From contig NZ_MSRC01000008.1 of assembly GCF_010093085.1 (NCBI RefSeq), forward strand, positions 1 through 64,000: a stretch of DNA of 64,000 nt. The letters are read 5' to 3'. Positions 40,450-50,083 of the stretch are shown piece by piece; position 1 is the first letter of the stretch; every line of letters starts with the position of its first letter. The translations under genes were made by a program, and so were the position numbers. Below the pieces are notes generated by a model that made no database searches, was not told where the DNA came from, and worked only from the letters and a program-made list of their open reading frames with translations. This DNA is from Bacillus sp. SKDU12. Its GTDB lineage: Bacteria; Bacillota; Bacilli; Bacillales; Bacillaceae.

Positions 40450-41737
40450 ATTCCAGCTTAATCCGTTTTACTTCCCCTAACACAAACACATAAAAAACCA
40501 ATCCCAGCAGCAGGACAAAACCTGCTACGAGAAAGCTGAGTGTAAAGGAGCCTGTCACATCAAACAAATATCCTGTCAATGAAGCGGCAATAATGCCTCC
40601 GAACAGGTTGTTTGCGAGATTCACCATGGAACTCAGCATAGATACAGAACCGATCGGCGCCAGCTCTGCAGAAATGGACCAGCCAACTGGAGCCGTTGCG
40701 GAAATACCGGCAAGGCCGATTGAAATGCAAACAATCGCCACAGTGATATTGTTCGTCAGAATGGAGCCTAAAAAGAAAAAGCCGAAGCTCATTCCGACAA
40801 TGATCACGGTTCGGTACACCTTGGTGTTAGAATAGCCTTTCTTAATAAAGAAATCGACGAGCCAGCCGCCAACCGCAATTCCAGAAATGGTTGAGATCAG
40901 CCATGGCACAGCTGTAAATAAACCGGACGACATGAGATCCATCCCATATGTATGTTTAAAGAACGTCGGAAGCCAGGTAAGCAGCAGGTTGAATGTATAG
41001 CCGTATCCTGTAAATCCAATCATTAAGCCCCATACTTTCCGGTTGGAGAAAAGTTTTTTTAAAAGCGGTCCCGTTTTGTAAGGGATTTTTTCTGCTGTGA
41101 CCGCATTGTGTTTTTGAATATAATTCAGCTCACTTTTAGAGATGCGTTTGTGCCGTTTTGGCTGCTCATAATAATGCCAGAAAAAAATCGTAAACAGCAC
41201 GTTGATGCATCCAATTGTAAAAAAAGCGACACGCCAATCAAATGTGGTGACAAGAAAGGCGACCAACGGCGCACCGAGCACGTTTGAAAACTTTGCGGCT
41301 GAGTCGAACAGTGAGTTTGCCAATCCCCGCTCACTTGGAGGAAACCATTGAGCAGTTGCCTTAGAGGCGGCAGGGAACGCAGAGGCGCTCGACAGCCCAA
41401 TGAGAAACCGGAACAGATACAACAGCAATTTTCCCTGCAAAAAAGCAAGAAGAATCGTTAAAATGCTCCATATTGTCATTCCGACCCTCGTGACCCATGC
41501 CACGCCAAACCGATCCAGCAAACTCCCGACAGGCAGCTGCATCACTGTATAGGAATACGTGTAAATAGAAAACACGATGCCCAGTTCGGTTGCTGTAAGG
41601 TGAAACGAATCTTGTATCGCAGGGGCGGCCACTGAGATGGCGACACGGTCAAAATAATTCAGAACAATAATGCCGCTGAGTAACGAAGATATGTACCATC
41701 TCGTATGTCCAGGCCGTTTCACCCGCTCTTGACTCAT
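40448..41737 (-). CDS. yybO: MFS transporter YybO (anion:cation symporter type)
   Basis: A 429-residue, twelve-helix carrier of the ACS family (hexuronate/phthalate type) by its layout: NYFDRVAISVAAPAIQ in helix 1, LPVGSLLDRFGVAWVTR in loop 2-3, and QWFPPSERGLANSLF. Substrate unknown. The start MSQERVKR is set by GAGGAGG; an ATG nine codons earlier lacks a site. In B. subtilis 168 yybJ-yybN lie between yybI and yybO; here they are absent. Confidence 0.92.
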   Translation of the reverse strand: MSQERVKRPGHTRWYISSLLSGIIVLNYFDRVAISVAAPAIQDSFHLTATELGIVFSIYTYSYTVMQLPVGSLLDRFGVAWVTRVGMTIWSILTILLAFLQGKLLLYLFRFLIGLSSASAFPAASKATAQWFPPSERGLANSLFDSAAKFSNVLGAPLVAFLVTTFDWRVAFFTIGCINVLFTIFFWHYYEQPKRHKRISKSELNYIQKHNAVTAEKIPYKTGPLLKKLFSNRKVWGLMIGFTGYGYTFNLLLTWLPTFFKHTYGMDLMSSGLFTAVPWLISTISGIAVGGWLVDFFIKKGYSNTKVYRTVIIVGMSFGFFFLGSILTNNITVAIVCISIGLAGISATAPVGWSISAELAPIGSVSMLSSMVNLANNLFGGIIAASLTGYLFDVTGSFTLSFLVAGFVLLLGLVFYVFVLGEVKRIKLE

Positions 41738-41874
41738 AATGAAAACCTCCTCTTTCAATAGCATGATCTCTTGATGGAAATACCATTCAAATTTTACATA
41801 CCACAGTGCGTTTTTGCGTAAACGGACAGCGTGAATTTCATTGAAAAACCAGGTGCTTTAGCAGGAGGGATAAG

Positions 41875-41925
41875 ATGTCCTCGTTGTTTATAAGGTGTTA
41901 TGATTGTTTTGCGACATGTCTGTGA
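41875..41925 (+). CDS. Possible 16-residue peptide
   Basis: GCAGGAGGGATAAG precedes an ATG encoding MSSLFIRCYDCFATCL with three cysteines. The ribosome site is excellent but the frame is so short that chance is likely. It could be a leader for the gene that follows 13 bases later. Confidence 0.3.
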   Translation: MSSLFIRCYDCFATCL

Positions 41926-41938
41926 TTTGGAGGATATA

Positions 41939-42094
41939 ATGAGAAAAAGGTTATATATTTTCGTTTTATTAATCGTTGCAGCTCCATTCACTATTCATCT
42001 TTTTGTAGACAATGAAAGTATTCATACAATAAGTAATGTGATAGGTTTTGTTGTCATTTTGGTGATGGCCGTTGTGCTCAGAGTGATTTCTTAG
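41939..42094 (+). CDS. Small membrane protein, unknown
   Basis: A 51-residue frame with two hydrophobic helices (LYIFVLLIVAAPFTIHLFV; ISNVIGFVVILVMAVVLRV) joined by a short DNESIHT loop. TTGGAGGA is 4-5 bases before the ATG. Not recognised. It is followed by a stem-loop terminator, which supports a real transcript. Confidence 0.6.
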   Translation: MRKRLYIFVLLIVAAPFTIHLFVDNESIHTISNVIGFVVILVMAVVLRVIS

Positions 42095-42163
42095 GGTTCT
42101 GCTAACAGCAAAAGCGGCGTAATCTTGCGGGGGATGTTTGGGCGCGGAAGTGGTTTTACAATG

Positions 42164-42228
42164 AAAAACACCTCCAAGTATTGGTTTCGGATCACAACTA
42201 TCCGATTTCAAACTTGAAGGTGTTTTTT
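42164..42228. terminator. Long stem-loop terminator, probably bidirectional
   Basis: AAAAACACCTCCAAGT pairs with ACTTGAAGGTGTTTTTT (one mismatch), enclosing a second small stem CGGATC...ATCCG. It lies between the small membrane protein and the convergent ppaC and carries T runs both ways. Confidence 0.8.
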
Positions 42229-42238
42229 ACTTGTTTTA

Positions 42239-43168
42239 TTATTCAGCCATTGCGTCTGTTAAGACAGGAACGACTTGTTTTTTACGGGAAACAACGCCTT
42301 TTAAGAGGGCTGTGTTGTTTTCTAATGTAACGTTGAACGCTTTTTCCACTTTTGCCGCCTCGTTACCGATCGCAAGGGCAAGGGAATCATTTTCTAAAAT
42401 GTCTGTTATAACAAGAAGGAAGAGGTCAAGCTTCTTCTCGGCCACAACGCTAGAGATCGCAGCTTCTAATTCAGCTTGGCGTTTTTTCACATCTTCAATG
42501 TCTACTGTGTTTACTTGTGCGATTTCGACTTTTTTGCTGCCGAGTGTGAATTCTTTCGCATCAAGAGAAATCAGCTCTTCCACTGTTTTTTTGCTTAAAT
42601 CAGCGCCTGCTTTGAGCATGTTCAAGCCGTATTCTTCAGCATCTACGCCAGCGATTTCCGCTAGCTCTTTCGCTGCCGCTACGTCTTGGTCTGTGCAAGT
42701 TGGAGATTTGAATAACAGGGAATCAGAAATAATCGCAGACAGCATAAGGCCGGCAATTTCTTTCTCGATTTTCACGTTATTTTCTTTGTACATTTTGTTT
42801 AAGATCGTAGCGGTACAGCCTACAGGCTCAGCACGATAATAAAGCGGCTCAGCCGTTTCAAAGTTAGCGATACGGTGGTGGTCGATAACCTCTAGAACCT
42901 GAACATCTTCAATGTCTTTGATGCTTTGCTGGCGTTCGTTATGATCAACCAGGATAACGCCGTTGACTTCGTTTGCAGCTGTTTCAACAAGGCGCGGGCT
43001 TTCTTGTTTGAAGTAGTCAAGTGCGTATTGTGTTTCGCCGTTGACTTGTCCAAGACGGACAGGCTCAGCATTGAAGCCAAGTTTGTTTTTTAAATCAGCA
43101 TAAGCAATCGCAGAACAAATCGTATCTGTGTCTGGGTTTTGGTGTCCGAAAATAAGTATCTTTTCCAT
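42239..43168 (-). CDS. ppaC: Manganese-dependent inorganic pyrophosphatase
   Basis: Family II pyrophosphatase of the DHH superfamily, 309 residues. Metal ligands: [13 protein letters not shown] (His, Asp, Asp), LVDHNE, and EVIDHHRI (DHH). The C-terminal DHHA2 domain has the SRKKQVVP motif that binds pyrophosphate. Cytoplasmic. AAGGAG precedes the ATG. Confidence 0.98.
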   Translation of the reverse strand: MEKILIFGHQNPDTDTICSAIAYADLKNKLGFNAEPVRLGQVNGETQYALDYFKQESPRLVETAANEVNGVILVDHNERQQSIKDIEDVQVLEVIDHHRIANFETAEPLYYRAEPVGCTATILNKMYKENNVKIEKEIAGLMLSAIISDSLLFKSPTCTDQDVAAAKELAEIAGVDAEEYGLNMLKAGADLSKKTVEELISLDAKEFTLGSKKVEIAQVNTVDIEDVKKRQAELEAAISSVVAEKKLDLFLLVITDILENDSLALAIGNEAAKVEKAFNVTLENNTALLKGVVSRKKQVVPVLTDAMAE

Positions 43169-43370
43169 GATAGCTCCTTATCTTTTTTAAGTAGTATTAT
43201 TTATATAGTGTAACACGTCTTGCTGCAAGTGTAATCATACTAACCCGTAAAAATTGATGTGAATAAGAAGCATTTTCTTTGAGCTGAGAAGGAAAGCTGT
43301 GTAAAATACTGGGTAGCTTAGTTGCGAAATGTAATGTAGTATCAAAAAAGGTACTATTGGAGGGTCGAGA

Positions 43371-43742
43371 ATGAAAAATAATATATATCCAAACAAAGAA
43401 GGCTGTCCAGTTGAATTTACGCTAGATGTTATTGGCGGAAAGTGGAAAGGGATTCTTTTTTATCACATGATAGATGGCAAGAAACGGTTTAATGAGTTTC
43501 GCCGGATCTGCCCGAGTATTACCCAAAGAATGCTTACTCTTCAGCTTCGGGAGCTGGAAGCGGACGGCATTGTGCATCGTGAGGTTTACCAACAGGTGCC
43601 GCCAAAGGTTGAATATTCTTTGACGGAATTTGGGCGAACGCTTGAGCCGATCGTTTTGCAAATGAAAGCATGGGGAGAATCGAATAGAGGTGTGCTGGAA
43701 GCGTATCGTTCAAACGGCATACTAAAGGATCAGCAGAAATAG
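43371..43742 (+). CDS. yybR: HxlR-family transcriptional regulator YybR
   Basis: A 123-residue winged-helix protein with the family pattern C-P-V near the N-terminus (EGCPVEFTLDVIGGKWKG). The recognition helix is in FRRICPSITQRMLTLQLREL, the wing in YQQVPPKVEYSLTEFG. The single N-terminal cysteine may sense redox stress as in HypR/YodB relatives. It is divergent from ppaC with a 200-base shared region that includes the near-palindrome AGTATCAAAAAAGGTACTA (43339-43357), a possible operator. Confidence 0.9.
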   Translation: MKNNIYPNKEGCPVEFTLDVIGGKWKGILFYHMIDGKKRFNEFRRICPSITQRMLTLQLRELEADGIVHREVYQQVPPKVEYSLTEFGRTLEPIVLQMKAWGESNRGVLEAYRSNGILKDQQK

Positions 43743-43771
43743 CAGCAAAGGGAACGCCTTTGCTGCTTGTT

Positions 43772-44251
43772 TTATTTCATTGAAAGAGCTTTGTTGGCGT
43801 TTCTGACATCATTTTTTAGCAGCTCGGAAAGGTTGTATGCAGGATAGTATCCGTGCTGATACATGTATTGGAAAATTTGTGCATGCCACTTAATGGCTGC
43901 GTTCAGCTGTTTCACCAGCACGTTCCTTAATTGAGGTGTCGCTGTTTCAGTGATAGCAATCGCGTAGTTGCGGACAGATGTTTTGGCAAACCCAAGCAGG
44001 TCGCCGCTATAAAACGGGTTATCCGCGCGTTCTTCTTCATCATCTCTGTGCGGCGCCTGCGGAAAGAATGGAAGAAGCTCTCTTAGATTTTGTTCAATGG
44101 CCTGGATGGATACACGATAAAGCTGTCTGAGCTCCGGGTCTTTTATTTCTTTTATCATTTTCTTCAGTTTAATGAGCCCATTTGATTGAAAAGCAACCAG
44201 CTCGTGCAGTTCTAATGTTTCATGCCAAGCTAATGTTCTGCGTTCATCCAT
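43772..44251 (-). CDS. cotF: Spore coat protein CotF
   Basis: A 159-residue helical protein of the CotF/ferritin-like coat family (DUF/Coat_F). Blocks include [34 protein letters not shown]-type hinge and [20 protein letters not shown]. In B. subtilis it is cut into two pieces found in the coat; the acidic stretch [12 protein letters not shown] (about 70-80) is the likely cleavage zone. It would be made in the mother cell late in sporulation. Confidence 0.95.
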   Translation of the reverse strand: MDERRTLAWHETLELHELVAFQSNGLIKLKKMIKEIKDPELRQLYRVSIQAIEQNLRELLPFFPQAPHRDDEEERADNPFYSGDLLGFAKTSVRNYAIAITETATPQLRNVLVKQLNAAIKWHAQIFQYMYQHGYYPAYNLSELLKNDVRNANKALSMK

Positions 44252-44396
44252 GTAGCAATTCTCCTTTATCCATCAGATTCTATATCAGCATATGCCCAAC
44301 GCTCAATGTGGTTCATCATGTTTTGAAGTTCTTAAAAAGGGAAATTCACTTTATATAGGACACGGGTTGAGAAGACGCAAAAAGAGGTGAAACACG

Positions 44397-44546
44397 ATGT
44401 GGGACATGATAAAGAACTTTTTCTTGTTTAGCAGCGGCGTTCTGCAAGCAACAACCCTTTTACTGGTGGTTTTAATCTTTATGTATGTCAGAAAAACGAA
44501 AAAGAAAAACAAAGATTCTTCTGGCTTTATGGATGATAAACATTAA
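44397..44546 (+). CDS. Small single-pass membrane protein
   Basis: A 49-residue frame: MWDMIKNFFLFSSG, a membrane helix (VLQATTLLLVVLIFMYV), then a basic tail RKTKKKNKDSSG. AAAGAGGTGA is 6 bases before the ATG and a terminator follows directly. Probably real; not recognised by name. It is divergent from cotF. Confidence 0.72.
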   Translation: MWDMIKNFFLFSSGVLQATTLLLVVLIFMYVRKTKKKNKDSSGFMDDKH

Positions 44547-44554
44547 TGGTGATG

Positions 44555-44580
44555 GGCATTCTTTTCAAAGAATGCCTTTT
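44555..44580 (+). terminator. Terminator after the small membrane protein
   Basis: GGCATTCTTT / AAAGAATGCC with TTTT. Confidence 0.88.
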
Positions 44581-44589
44581 CATTTGTGA

Positions 44590-44605
44590 TGTTTCACATG
44601 AAACA
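44590..44605. other. parS-like site near cotF (one base from consensus)
   Basis: TGTTTCACATGAAACA differs from the consensus TGTTNCACGTGAAACA at one central base. A parS site close to cotF is known in B. subtilis. Confidence 0.9.
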
Positions 44606-44704
44606 TTGGTGTGATTTTACTTGCGATTTGGTCTTATGTTAAAATATAAAGTGAAATTTTGAGATGATATAACCTTTCGGTGTAACGCATGTTGCAGCGA
44701 TGAT

Positions 44705-44735
44705 AAAAGAGCAGTCGTTTATGCTGCTCTTTTCT
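44705..44735 (+). terminator. Terminator-like stem-loop in the yybS leader
   Basis: AAAAGAGCAG / CTGCTCTTTT plus a short T run, 34 bases before the yybS start. There is no gene between it and the preceding terminator, so it may act as an attenuator of a yybS leader transcript that starts near 44650. Confidence 0.75.
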
Positions 44736-44768
44736 ATTCGTATGTTCAGGATGACACGAGGTGACTAA

Positions 44769-45698
44769 GTGAAACAAACGAGAGCATTAATGGAGGGCGC
44801 TATTTTAATCAGTCTGTTTGCGATCATTGCGCTTTTGGTTGTTTATGTGCCTGTGATTGGAATACTGTTTTGGTTGGTTTTACCTCTACCTGTGATTTTA
44901 TACACATTGAGATACGGGGCAAAATTAGGTTTTTGGATGAGTATTGTAAGTCTTCCAGTTATTTTTATAACTAGTTCAATTACAGGTGTCTTTTTAGCGA
45001 TTATGTCCGCATTTACAGGTGTTGCTTTAGGTTTTTTTCTTAAGAAGAAGGATCCTGCAATTGCGATTTTATCGAGTTCTTTTGTTTCAGTGCTATGTAT
45101 TATGATGTTTTTTGTGGTAAGTATTTTATTTATGGATATTAATATCATCGATAGGGCCTTAACACAATCACAAGAAGCGATTGATTCAGTTGAATATATG
45201 ATGAAAAATTCAGTTCATACAGAAGAAATTAACAAAGAATTGGGTGTAATGAGAGATGATTTAGACACAGCTCAATACCTATTCCCAACAGCTATTGTGG
45301 TGCTGGGTGTAATATATGCTTTCCTCAGTTACCTTATCGCTAAGCCGCTCATAAGGCGATTTTCCCCCGACATTCCTAATCTAAAGCCTTTTAGAGAGTT
45401 GAAGTTTCCGCAAAGTGTTGCCGTGCTGTATGTAATGATTGTCATGCTGTCATTTTTGCCTTTAGAAAAAGGCCAAATGCTATACTCGATCGCTTTAAAT
45501 GGGGAATTTATACTCGGATTTATAATTTTTATCCAAGGCGTATCATTTATCTTTTTCTATTGCCATAAGAAACAATATTCGAAGGCTATGGCTGTGATTG
45601 CAGTTATTCTTGGATTTGTGCATCCGATCTTTATGGCGGCCATTCGTATTTTAGGCGTTTTAGATATGGGCTTTCAAATAAGGAATAAGGTGAAGTGA
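44769..45698 (+). CDS. yybS: Membrane protein YybS (DUF2232)
   Basis: A 309-residue protein with about eight membrane helices, starting with GTG after GAGGTGAC. DUF2232 proteins are usually encoded next to gdpP and rplI; one idea is that they are energy-coupling or c-di-AMP-related membrane proteins, but no function is proven. It is 36 bases from gdpP and likely in the same operon. Codon use and a stretch of AT-rich sequence (44940-45300) differ slightly from its neighbours. Confidence 0.9.
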   Translation: MKQTRALMEGAILISLFAIIALLVVYVPVIGILFWLVLPLPVILYTLRYGAKLGFWMSIVSLPVIFITSSITGVFLAIMSAFTGVALGFFLKKKDPAIAILSSSFVSVLCIMMFFVVSILFMDINIIDRALTQSQEAIDSVEYMMKNSVHTEEINKELGVMRDDLDTAQYLFPTAIVVLGVIYAFLSYLIAKPLIRRFSPDIPNLKPFRELKFPQSVAVLYVMIVMLSFLPLEKGQMLYSIALNGEFILGFIIFIQGVSFIFFYCHKKQYSKAMAVIAVILGFVHPIFMAAIRILGVLDMGFQIRNKVK

Positions 45699-45734
45699 AC
45701 ATGAGTTTTACTCACATGGTGGGGAGTGATAGTA

Positions 45735-47714
45735 ATGCCAAGCTTTTATGAAAAACCGCTGTTTCGGTATCCCATCTATGCGTTGATTGCTCTGTCAATC
45801 ATTACAATCCTCATCAGCTTTTATTTTAACTGGATATTAGGAGCTGTCGAAGTGCTGCTGCTCGCAGTTGCTTTGTTTTTTATTAAACGCGCTGATTCTC
45901 TTATTCGAAAAGAGATTGATGCTTATATTTCTACGTTATCCTATAGGTTGAAAAAAGTCGGTGAAGAGGCATTGATGGAAATGCCGATCGGCATCATGCT
46001 TTTTAATGACCAATATTATATAGAATGGGCAAATCCGTTTCTTTCGTCTTGCTTTAATGAAAGCACATTAGTCGGAAGATCCCTTTACGATACTTGTGAG
46101 TCGGTTGTGCCGCTTATCAAGCAAGAGGTCGATTCGGAAACGGTTACATTGAATGACCGCAAGTTTAAGGTTGTCATCAAACGGGATGAGCGTCTGCTGT
46201 ATTTCTTTGATGTAACAGAGCAAATTCAAATTGAAAAGCAATATGAAAACGAAAGAACTGTGCTGGCGTATATTTTCCTTGATAACTATGATGATGTGAC
46301 CCAAGGATTGGATGACCAGACGAGAAGCACGATGAACAGCCAGGTGACGTCTTTGCTGAATGCTTGGGCGCAGGAGTACGGTATCTTCCTGAAAAGGACG
46401 TCTTCAGAGCGCTTCATCGCTGTACTTAATGAACACATCTTAACTAAACTTGAAAATTCGAAGTTTTCGATTCTTGATGAGGTGCGTGAAAAAACCTCAT
46501 TCGACGGCGTTGCGCTGACGTTAAGCGTTGGTGTTGGAGCTTCAGTCTCTTCACTAAAAGAACTTGGCGATTTGGCGCAATCCAGCTTGGACTTAGCGCT
46601 GGGGCGCGGAGGAGACCAAGTAGCGATTAAGCTGCCGAACGGCAAGGTGAAGTTTTACGGAGGTAAAACAAACCCGATGGAGAAACGGACTAGGGTGCGG
46701 GCCCGCGTCATTTCTCATGCCTTAAAGGAAATTGTCTCTGAAAGCAGCAATGTGATGATCATGGGGCATAAATTTCCCGACATGGATTCCATCGGGGCAG
46801 CGATTGGGATTTTAAAGGTCGCGCAGGCAAATAATAAAGATGGTTTTATCGTGATTGACCCCAATCAAATCGGATCAAGTGTGCAGCGCTTGATTGAGGA
46901 AATCAAAAAATATGAAGATCTGTGGTCAAGATTTATTACGCCTGAAGAAGCGATGGACATTTCCAATGATGACACGCTGCTTGTGATTGTAGACACACAT
47001 AAGCCGTCACTTGTCATGGAAGAACGGCTGATCAATAAAGTGGAACAAATCGTGGTCATCGACCATCACCGCAGGGGTGAGGAGTTTATCAAGGATCCGC
47101 TGCTCGTTTATATGGAGCCGTACGCTTCTTCGACAGCAGAGTTGGTGACAGAGCTGCTTGAATATCAGCCGAAGCGCTTAAAAATCAATATGATTGAAGC
47201 AACAGCCCTATTAGCTGGTATAATAGTGGATACAAAGAGCTTTTCTCTCCGCACAGGCTCGCGGACCTTTGATGCGGCTTCTTATTTAAGGGCAAAAGGC
47301 GCTGACACTGTGCTTGTGCAGAAGTTCTTGAAAGAAACCGTTGATTCCTATATTAAACGGGCGAAACTGATCCAGCATACAGCCCTCTACAAAGAGAACA
47401 TTGCGATTGCTTCTCTTCCTGAAAATGAAGAGGAATATTTTGATCAAGTGCTGATTGCGCAGGCGGCCGATTCGCTCCTGTCGATGAGTGAGGTTGAGGC
47501 TTCATTTGCGGTGGCGAGACGCGATGAACAAACCATCTGTATCAGTGCCCGGTCACTTGGCGAGGTCAATGTTCAGATCATCATGGAGGCGCTGGAAGGC
47601 GGAGGGCATTTAACAAATGCGGCGACTCAGTTGTCCGGCATTTCAGTAACGGAAGCGCTGGAACAGCTGAAGAATGCCATAGATGAGTATTTTGAGGGAG
47701 GCGTACAGAGATGA
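45735..47714 (+). CDS. gdpP: Cyclic di-AMP phosphodiesterase GdpP
   Basis: Membrane-bound enzyme that hydrolyses c-di-AMP to pApA, 659 residues. Two N-terminal helices (about 10-55) and a haem-binding PAS domain (about 85-150, [20 protein letters not shown]). A degenerate GGDEF domain follows (about 170-310). The DHH domain has [19 protein letters not shown] and IDHHRRG, and a DHHA1 domain ends with [11 protein letters not shown]. The ATG at 45735 suits GTGGGGAG better than the GTG at 45726. It overlaps rplI by 4 bases. Confidence 0.98.
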   Translation: MPSFYEKPLFRYPIYALIALSIITILISFYFNWILGAVEVLLLAVALFFIKRADSLIRKEIDAYISTLSYRLKKVGEEALMEMPIGIMLFNDQYYIEWANPFLSSCFNESTLVGRSLYDTCESVVPLIKQEVDSETVTLNDRKFKVVIKRDERLLYFFDVTEQIQIEKQYENERTVLAYIFLDNYDDVTQGLDDQTRSTMNSQVTSLLNAWAQEYGIFLKRTSSERFIAVLNEHILTKLENSKFSILDEVREKTSFDGVALTLSVGVGASVSSLKELGDLAQSSLDLALGRGGDQVAIKLPNGKVKFYGGKTNPMEKRTRVRARVISHALKEIVSESSNVMIMGHKFPDMDSIGAAIGILKVAQANNKDGFIVIDPNQIGSSVQRLIEEIKKYEDLWSRFITPEEAMDISNDDTLLVIVDTHKPSLVMEERLINKVEQIVVIDHHRRGEEFIKDPLLVYMEPYASSTAELVTELLEYQPKRLKINMIEATALLAGIIVDTKSFSLRTGSRTFDAASYLRAKGADTVLVQKFLKETVDSYIKRAKLIQHTALYKENIAIASLPENEEEYFDQVLIAQAADSLLSMSEVEASFAVARRDEQTICISARSLGEVNVQIIMEALEGGGHLTNAATQLSGISVTEALEQLKNAIDEYFEGGVQR

Positions 47715-48160
47715 AGGTTATTTTCTTGAAAGATGTAAAAGGAAAAGGGAAAAAAGGCGAAGTCAAAAACGTAGCAGACGGTTATGCGCATAACTTTTTA
47801 ATTAAAAAGGGTCTTGCTGTTGAAGCCAACGCGTCAAATATCAGCGTGCTAAACGGCCAAAAGCAGAAAGAGAAAAAAGAAGCCATCGCCGAACTTGAGC
47901 AGGCAAAGAGCTTAAAAGAGACATTAGAAAAACTGACGGTTGAGCTTAGCGCGAAATCAGGTGAAGGCGGCCGTTTATTCGGTTCTGTCACAAGCAAGCA
48001 AATCACTGAACAGCTCCAAAAAGACCATAATATTAAAGTAGATAAGCGGAAGCTTGACCTGCCAGACGGCATTCGTGCATTAGGATATACAAACGTGCCT
48101 GTGAAGCTGCATCCTGAGGTGCAGGCTGTGTTGAAGGTACATGTGAAAGAAGAAGCTTAA
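47711..48160 (+). CDS. rplI: 50S ribosomal protein L9
   Basis: A 149-residue protein with the N-terminal 23S-binding domain ([20 protein letters not shown]), the long connecting helix and the C-terminal domain ([17 protein letters not shown]). Translation is coupled to gdpP through an ATGA overlap. Confidence 0.98.
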   Translation: MKVIFLKDVKGKGKKGEVKNVADGYAHNFLIKKGLAVEANASNISVLNGQKQKEKKEAIAELEQAKSLKETLEKLTVELSAKSGEGGRLFGSVTSKQITEQLQKDHNIKVDKRKLDLPDGIRALGYTNVPVKLHPEVQAVLKVHVKEEA

Positions 48161-48163
48161 TAG

Positions 48164-48198
48164 AAAAGAGGCTTGGGTTGCGCCAAGCCTCTTTTTTA
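48164..48198 (+). terminator. Terminator after rplI
   Basis: AAAAGAGGCTTGG / CCAAGCCTCTTTT followed by TT. Confidence 0.9.
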
Positions 48199-48261
48199 TT
48201 GCAAGAGATTAAGAATTTGTAAGTATGAAGGCGAATTTGTTTTTCTTAGTATTTCATAGAA

Positions 48262-48289
48262 AAAAGGCGGAGAGATCTCTCCGCCTTTT
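48262..48289. terminator. Palindromic terminator after yycB
   Basis: AAAAGGCGGAGA / TCTCCGCCTTTT (28-base palindrome around GATC) at the yycB stop codon. Strain 168 has yycA in this gap; here rplI is followed directly by yycB. Confidence 0.88.
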
Positions 48290-49493
48290 ATGCTGAATTT
48301 CTTTGTTTCTCTGTTTGAAGAATGTAGTGATCCCGCCCGGCACCCAATCCAGCTGCTCCCATGCCGATTAAGGCTGCAATAAGGAGCACAATCGGTAATG
48401 TCCATGAATGTGTCTGGTCAAAGAGATAACCGACAAAGATGGGTCCAATGGCTGCAAGCAGGTAACCGAATGACTGAGACATACCTGAAAGCGCCGCGGC
48501 CTGCTGGGCATTTTCACTGCGAAGACCAATCAGCGTAAGCGCCAGACTAATGCTGGAGCCTTGTCCAATCCCGATGATAATCATCCAGATGGCAATTAGG
48601 ATATGATTGCCGCCCGCCAGCAATCCGCACAGCCCGATGAGATAGACAGCGGACAGTCCTGCCGCAATGCCGCGCTGCTGCTTCATGCGATCAGCTAAAA
48701 CAGGTGTCAGAAAAGTGAAAGGCAGACTTGCAAATTGCATAAGTGATACCATCCACCCTGCTGTTGACGTATCCATGCCGTGTGAACGAAGAATTTCAGG
48801 AAACCAAGCGATGCTGCTGTAAAATAGAAAAGATTGCAAGCCCATAAAGATGGTGACATGCCATGCTATTTTGGAAGCCCAAATGGAGCCCGTTTGAAGT
48901 TTTACCGTCCGATTTGCTGTATCTCGGTGGCGCAGCTGAGGTATCCAGATCAGCAGAGCAAGCAAGGCCAGCCCGCCCCATAAGAGAAAGGCCTGTTTCC
49001 ATCCGCCTCCTATTTGTGCCGCTAGAGGGACACTGACACCTGACGCTAAGGCCGCGAAAATACACATTGCAGTCGTATATAAGCTGATCATGACGCCCGA
49101 TTTTTCGGGATATTTATGCTTAATCAAACTTGGAAGCAGAACGTTTCCGATGGCAATGCCGACACCGATTAAAGCTGTTCCGGCAAATAAGGCACAAACC
49201 GAGCCGGCAGAGCGAAGCAAAATCCCGATCAATAACGTCAGGAGGCCGAGCCATAAGGTCCGTTCATTTCCAAGCCGCTGTCCAAACTTTGGCGCAAGCG
49301 GAGAAAGTACCGCAAACGAAAGCAACGGCAGCGCTGTTAAAAATCCGGCGGTCCCATTAGACATATGCAGGTCTGCCCTGATAGAGCTGATGACCGGACC
49401 AACTGAAGTGATCGCCGGCCTCAAATTAAAAGCGATAAAGACAATGCCGATGATCAGCCAAAAAGAGGATTGGATATTTTTATGTTTTGGCAA
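48288..49493 (-). CDS. yycB: MFS transporter YycB (CynX/NimT type)
   Basis: A 401-residue twelve-helix protein. The N-terminal NLRPAITSVGPVISSI and LAPKFGQRLGNERTLW are typical of the cyanate/nitroimidazole transporter family. Substrate unknown. AAAAAGGAGT precedes the ATG. Confidence 0.92.
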   Translation of the reverse strand: MPKHKNIQSSFWLIIGIVFIAFNLRPAITSVGPVISSIRADLHMSNGTAGFLTALPLLSFAVLSPLAPKFGQRLGNERTLWLGLLTLLIGILLRSAGSVCALFAGTALIGVGIAIGNVLLPSLIKHKYPEKSGVMISLYTTAMCIFAALASGVSVPLAAQIGGGWKQAFLLWGGLALLALLIWIPQLRHRDTANRTVKLQTGSIWASKIAWHVTIFMGLQSFLFYSSIAWFPEILRSHGMDTSTAGWMVSLMQFASLPFTFLTPVLADRMKQQRGIAAGLSAVYLIGLCGLLAGGNHILIAIWMIIIGIGQGSSISLALTLIGLRSENAQQAAALSGMSQSFGYLLAAIGPIFVGYLFDQTHSWTLPIVLLIAALIGMGAAGLGAGRDHYILQTEKQRNSA

Positions 49494-49564
49494 AGCAGTT
49501 ACTCCTTTTTTCTAACATATATTAAATATAATTCCATAGATGAAAGCAAGTATGCGAACGAATG

Positions 49565-49708
49565 CTACGATTGTTTTTCTTCTTTCTGCAATTCAGCCAT
49601 TTTGGCAAGCAGTATATGCTGAGGCATATGCATGATCTGTTCGAGCGGCAGATTCAAGGATTCTGCAAGCTTTTGGGCTGTTTCGGCAGAAATTTGCAAA
49701 GGTCTCAC
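49565..49708 (-). CDS. yycC: YycC, small conserved protein
   Basis: A 47-residue protein starting with GTG: RPLQISAETAQKLAESLNLP then EQIMHMPQHILLAKMAELQ. GAGGAGGGA is 6-7 bases upstream. It is a two-helix protein of the YycC family found in Bacilli; function unknown. A longer frame to 49834 lacks family support upstream of the GTG. Confidence 0.88.
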   Translation of the reverse strand: MRPLQISAETAQKLAESLNLPLEQIMHMPQHILLAKMAELQKEEKQS

Positions 49709-49828
49709 CAAAGATCCCTCCTCTCTTCTGTCCATTGTACAAGAATCAGATGTGAAACGTAAGAAGATGTCACAAAGGAATGGAGCAATCCCCCATTGCC
49801 CGTTATAAAAGAGAGAAGGAGGATTCTT

Positions 49829-50032
49829 ATGCACACATCATTATCATTATTAAAACAAACGCTGGATGAACATCTGAAAGTAACTAAAAAAGCTGTCACT
49901 TTTGAAGAATACATAGCTGTGAGGCTGAAACTTGAGGAACTGATGGGGAAATTTGCTATGTTTGAGGAATGGGATTTGTATCAAAAAACGGCCGATCTGA
50001 TGATGCATACAGGCTTTCAATGGATGAAATAA
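49829..50032 (+). CDS. yycD: YycD, small conserved protein
   Basis: A 67-residue helical protein (LSLLKQTLDEHLKVTKKAVT, EEYIAVRLKLEELMGKFAMF) with AAGGAGGA at good spacing. In B. subtilis yycD lies between yycC and dnaC and is regulated in sporulation; its role is unknown. Divergent from yycC with about 120 bases between. Confidence 0.85.
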   Translation: MHTSLSLLKQTLDEHLKVTKKAVTFEEYIAVRLKLEELMGKFAMFEEWDLYQKTADLMMHTGFQWMK

Positions 50033-50050
50033 GCCAAAAAACGTTAAAAA

Positions 50051-50073
50051 AACCCCCGCTCCAGCGAAGGGTT
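50051..50073 (-). terminator. Terminator of the DUF2188 gene
   Basis: On the minus strand AACCCTTCGCT / AGCGGGGGTT (two G-T pairs) then TTTTTTT. It lies between convergent yycD and the 50084 gene. Confidence 0.75.
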
Positions 50074-50083
50074 CCATTCATTA

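Noticed and set aside
41900-42230. yybP-ykoY manganese riboswitch
   Set aside because: I looked for it because yybP lies near ppaC in B. subtilis, but neither yybP nor the riboswitch core is visible here.
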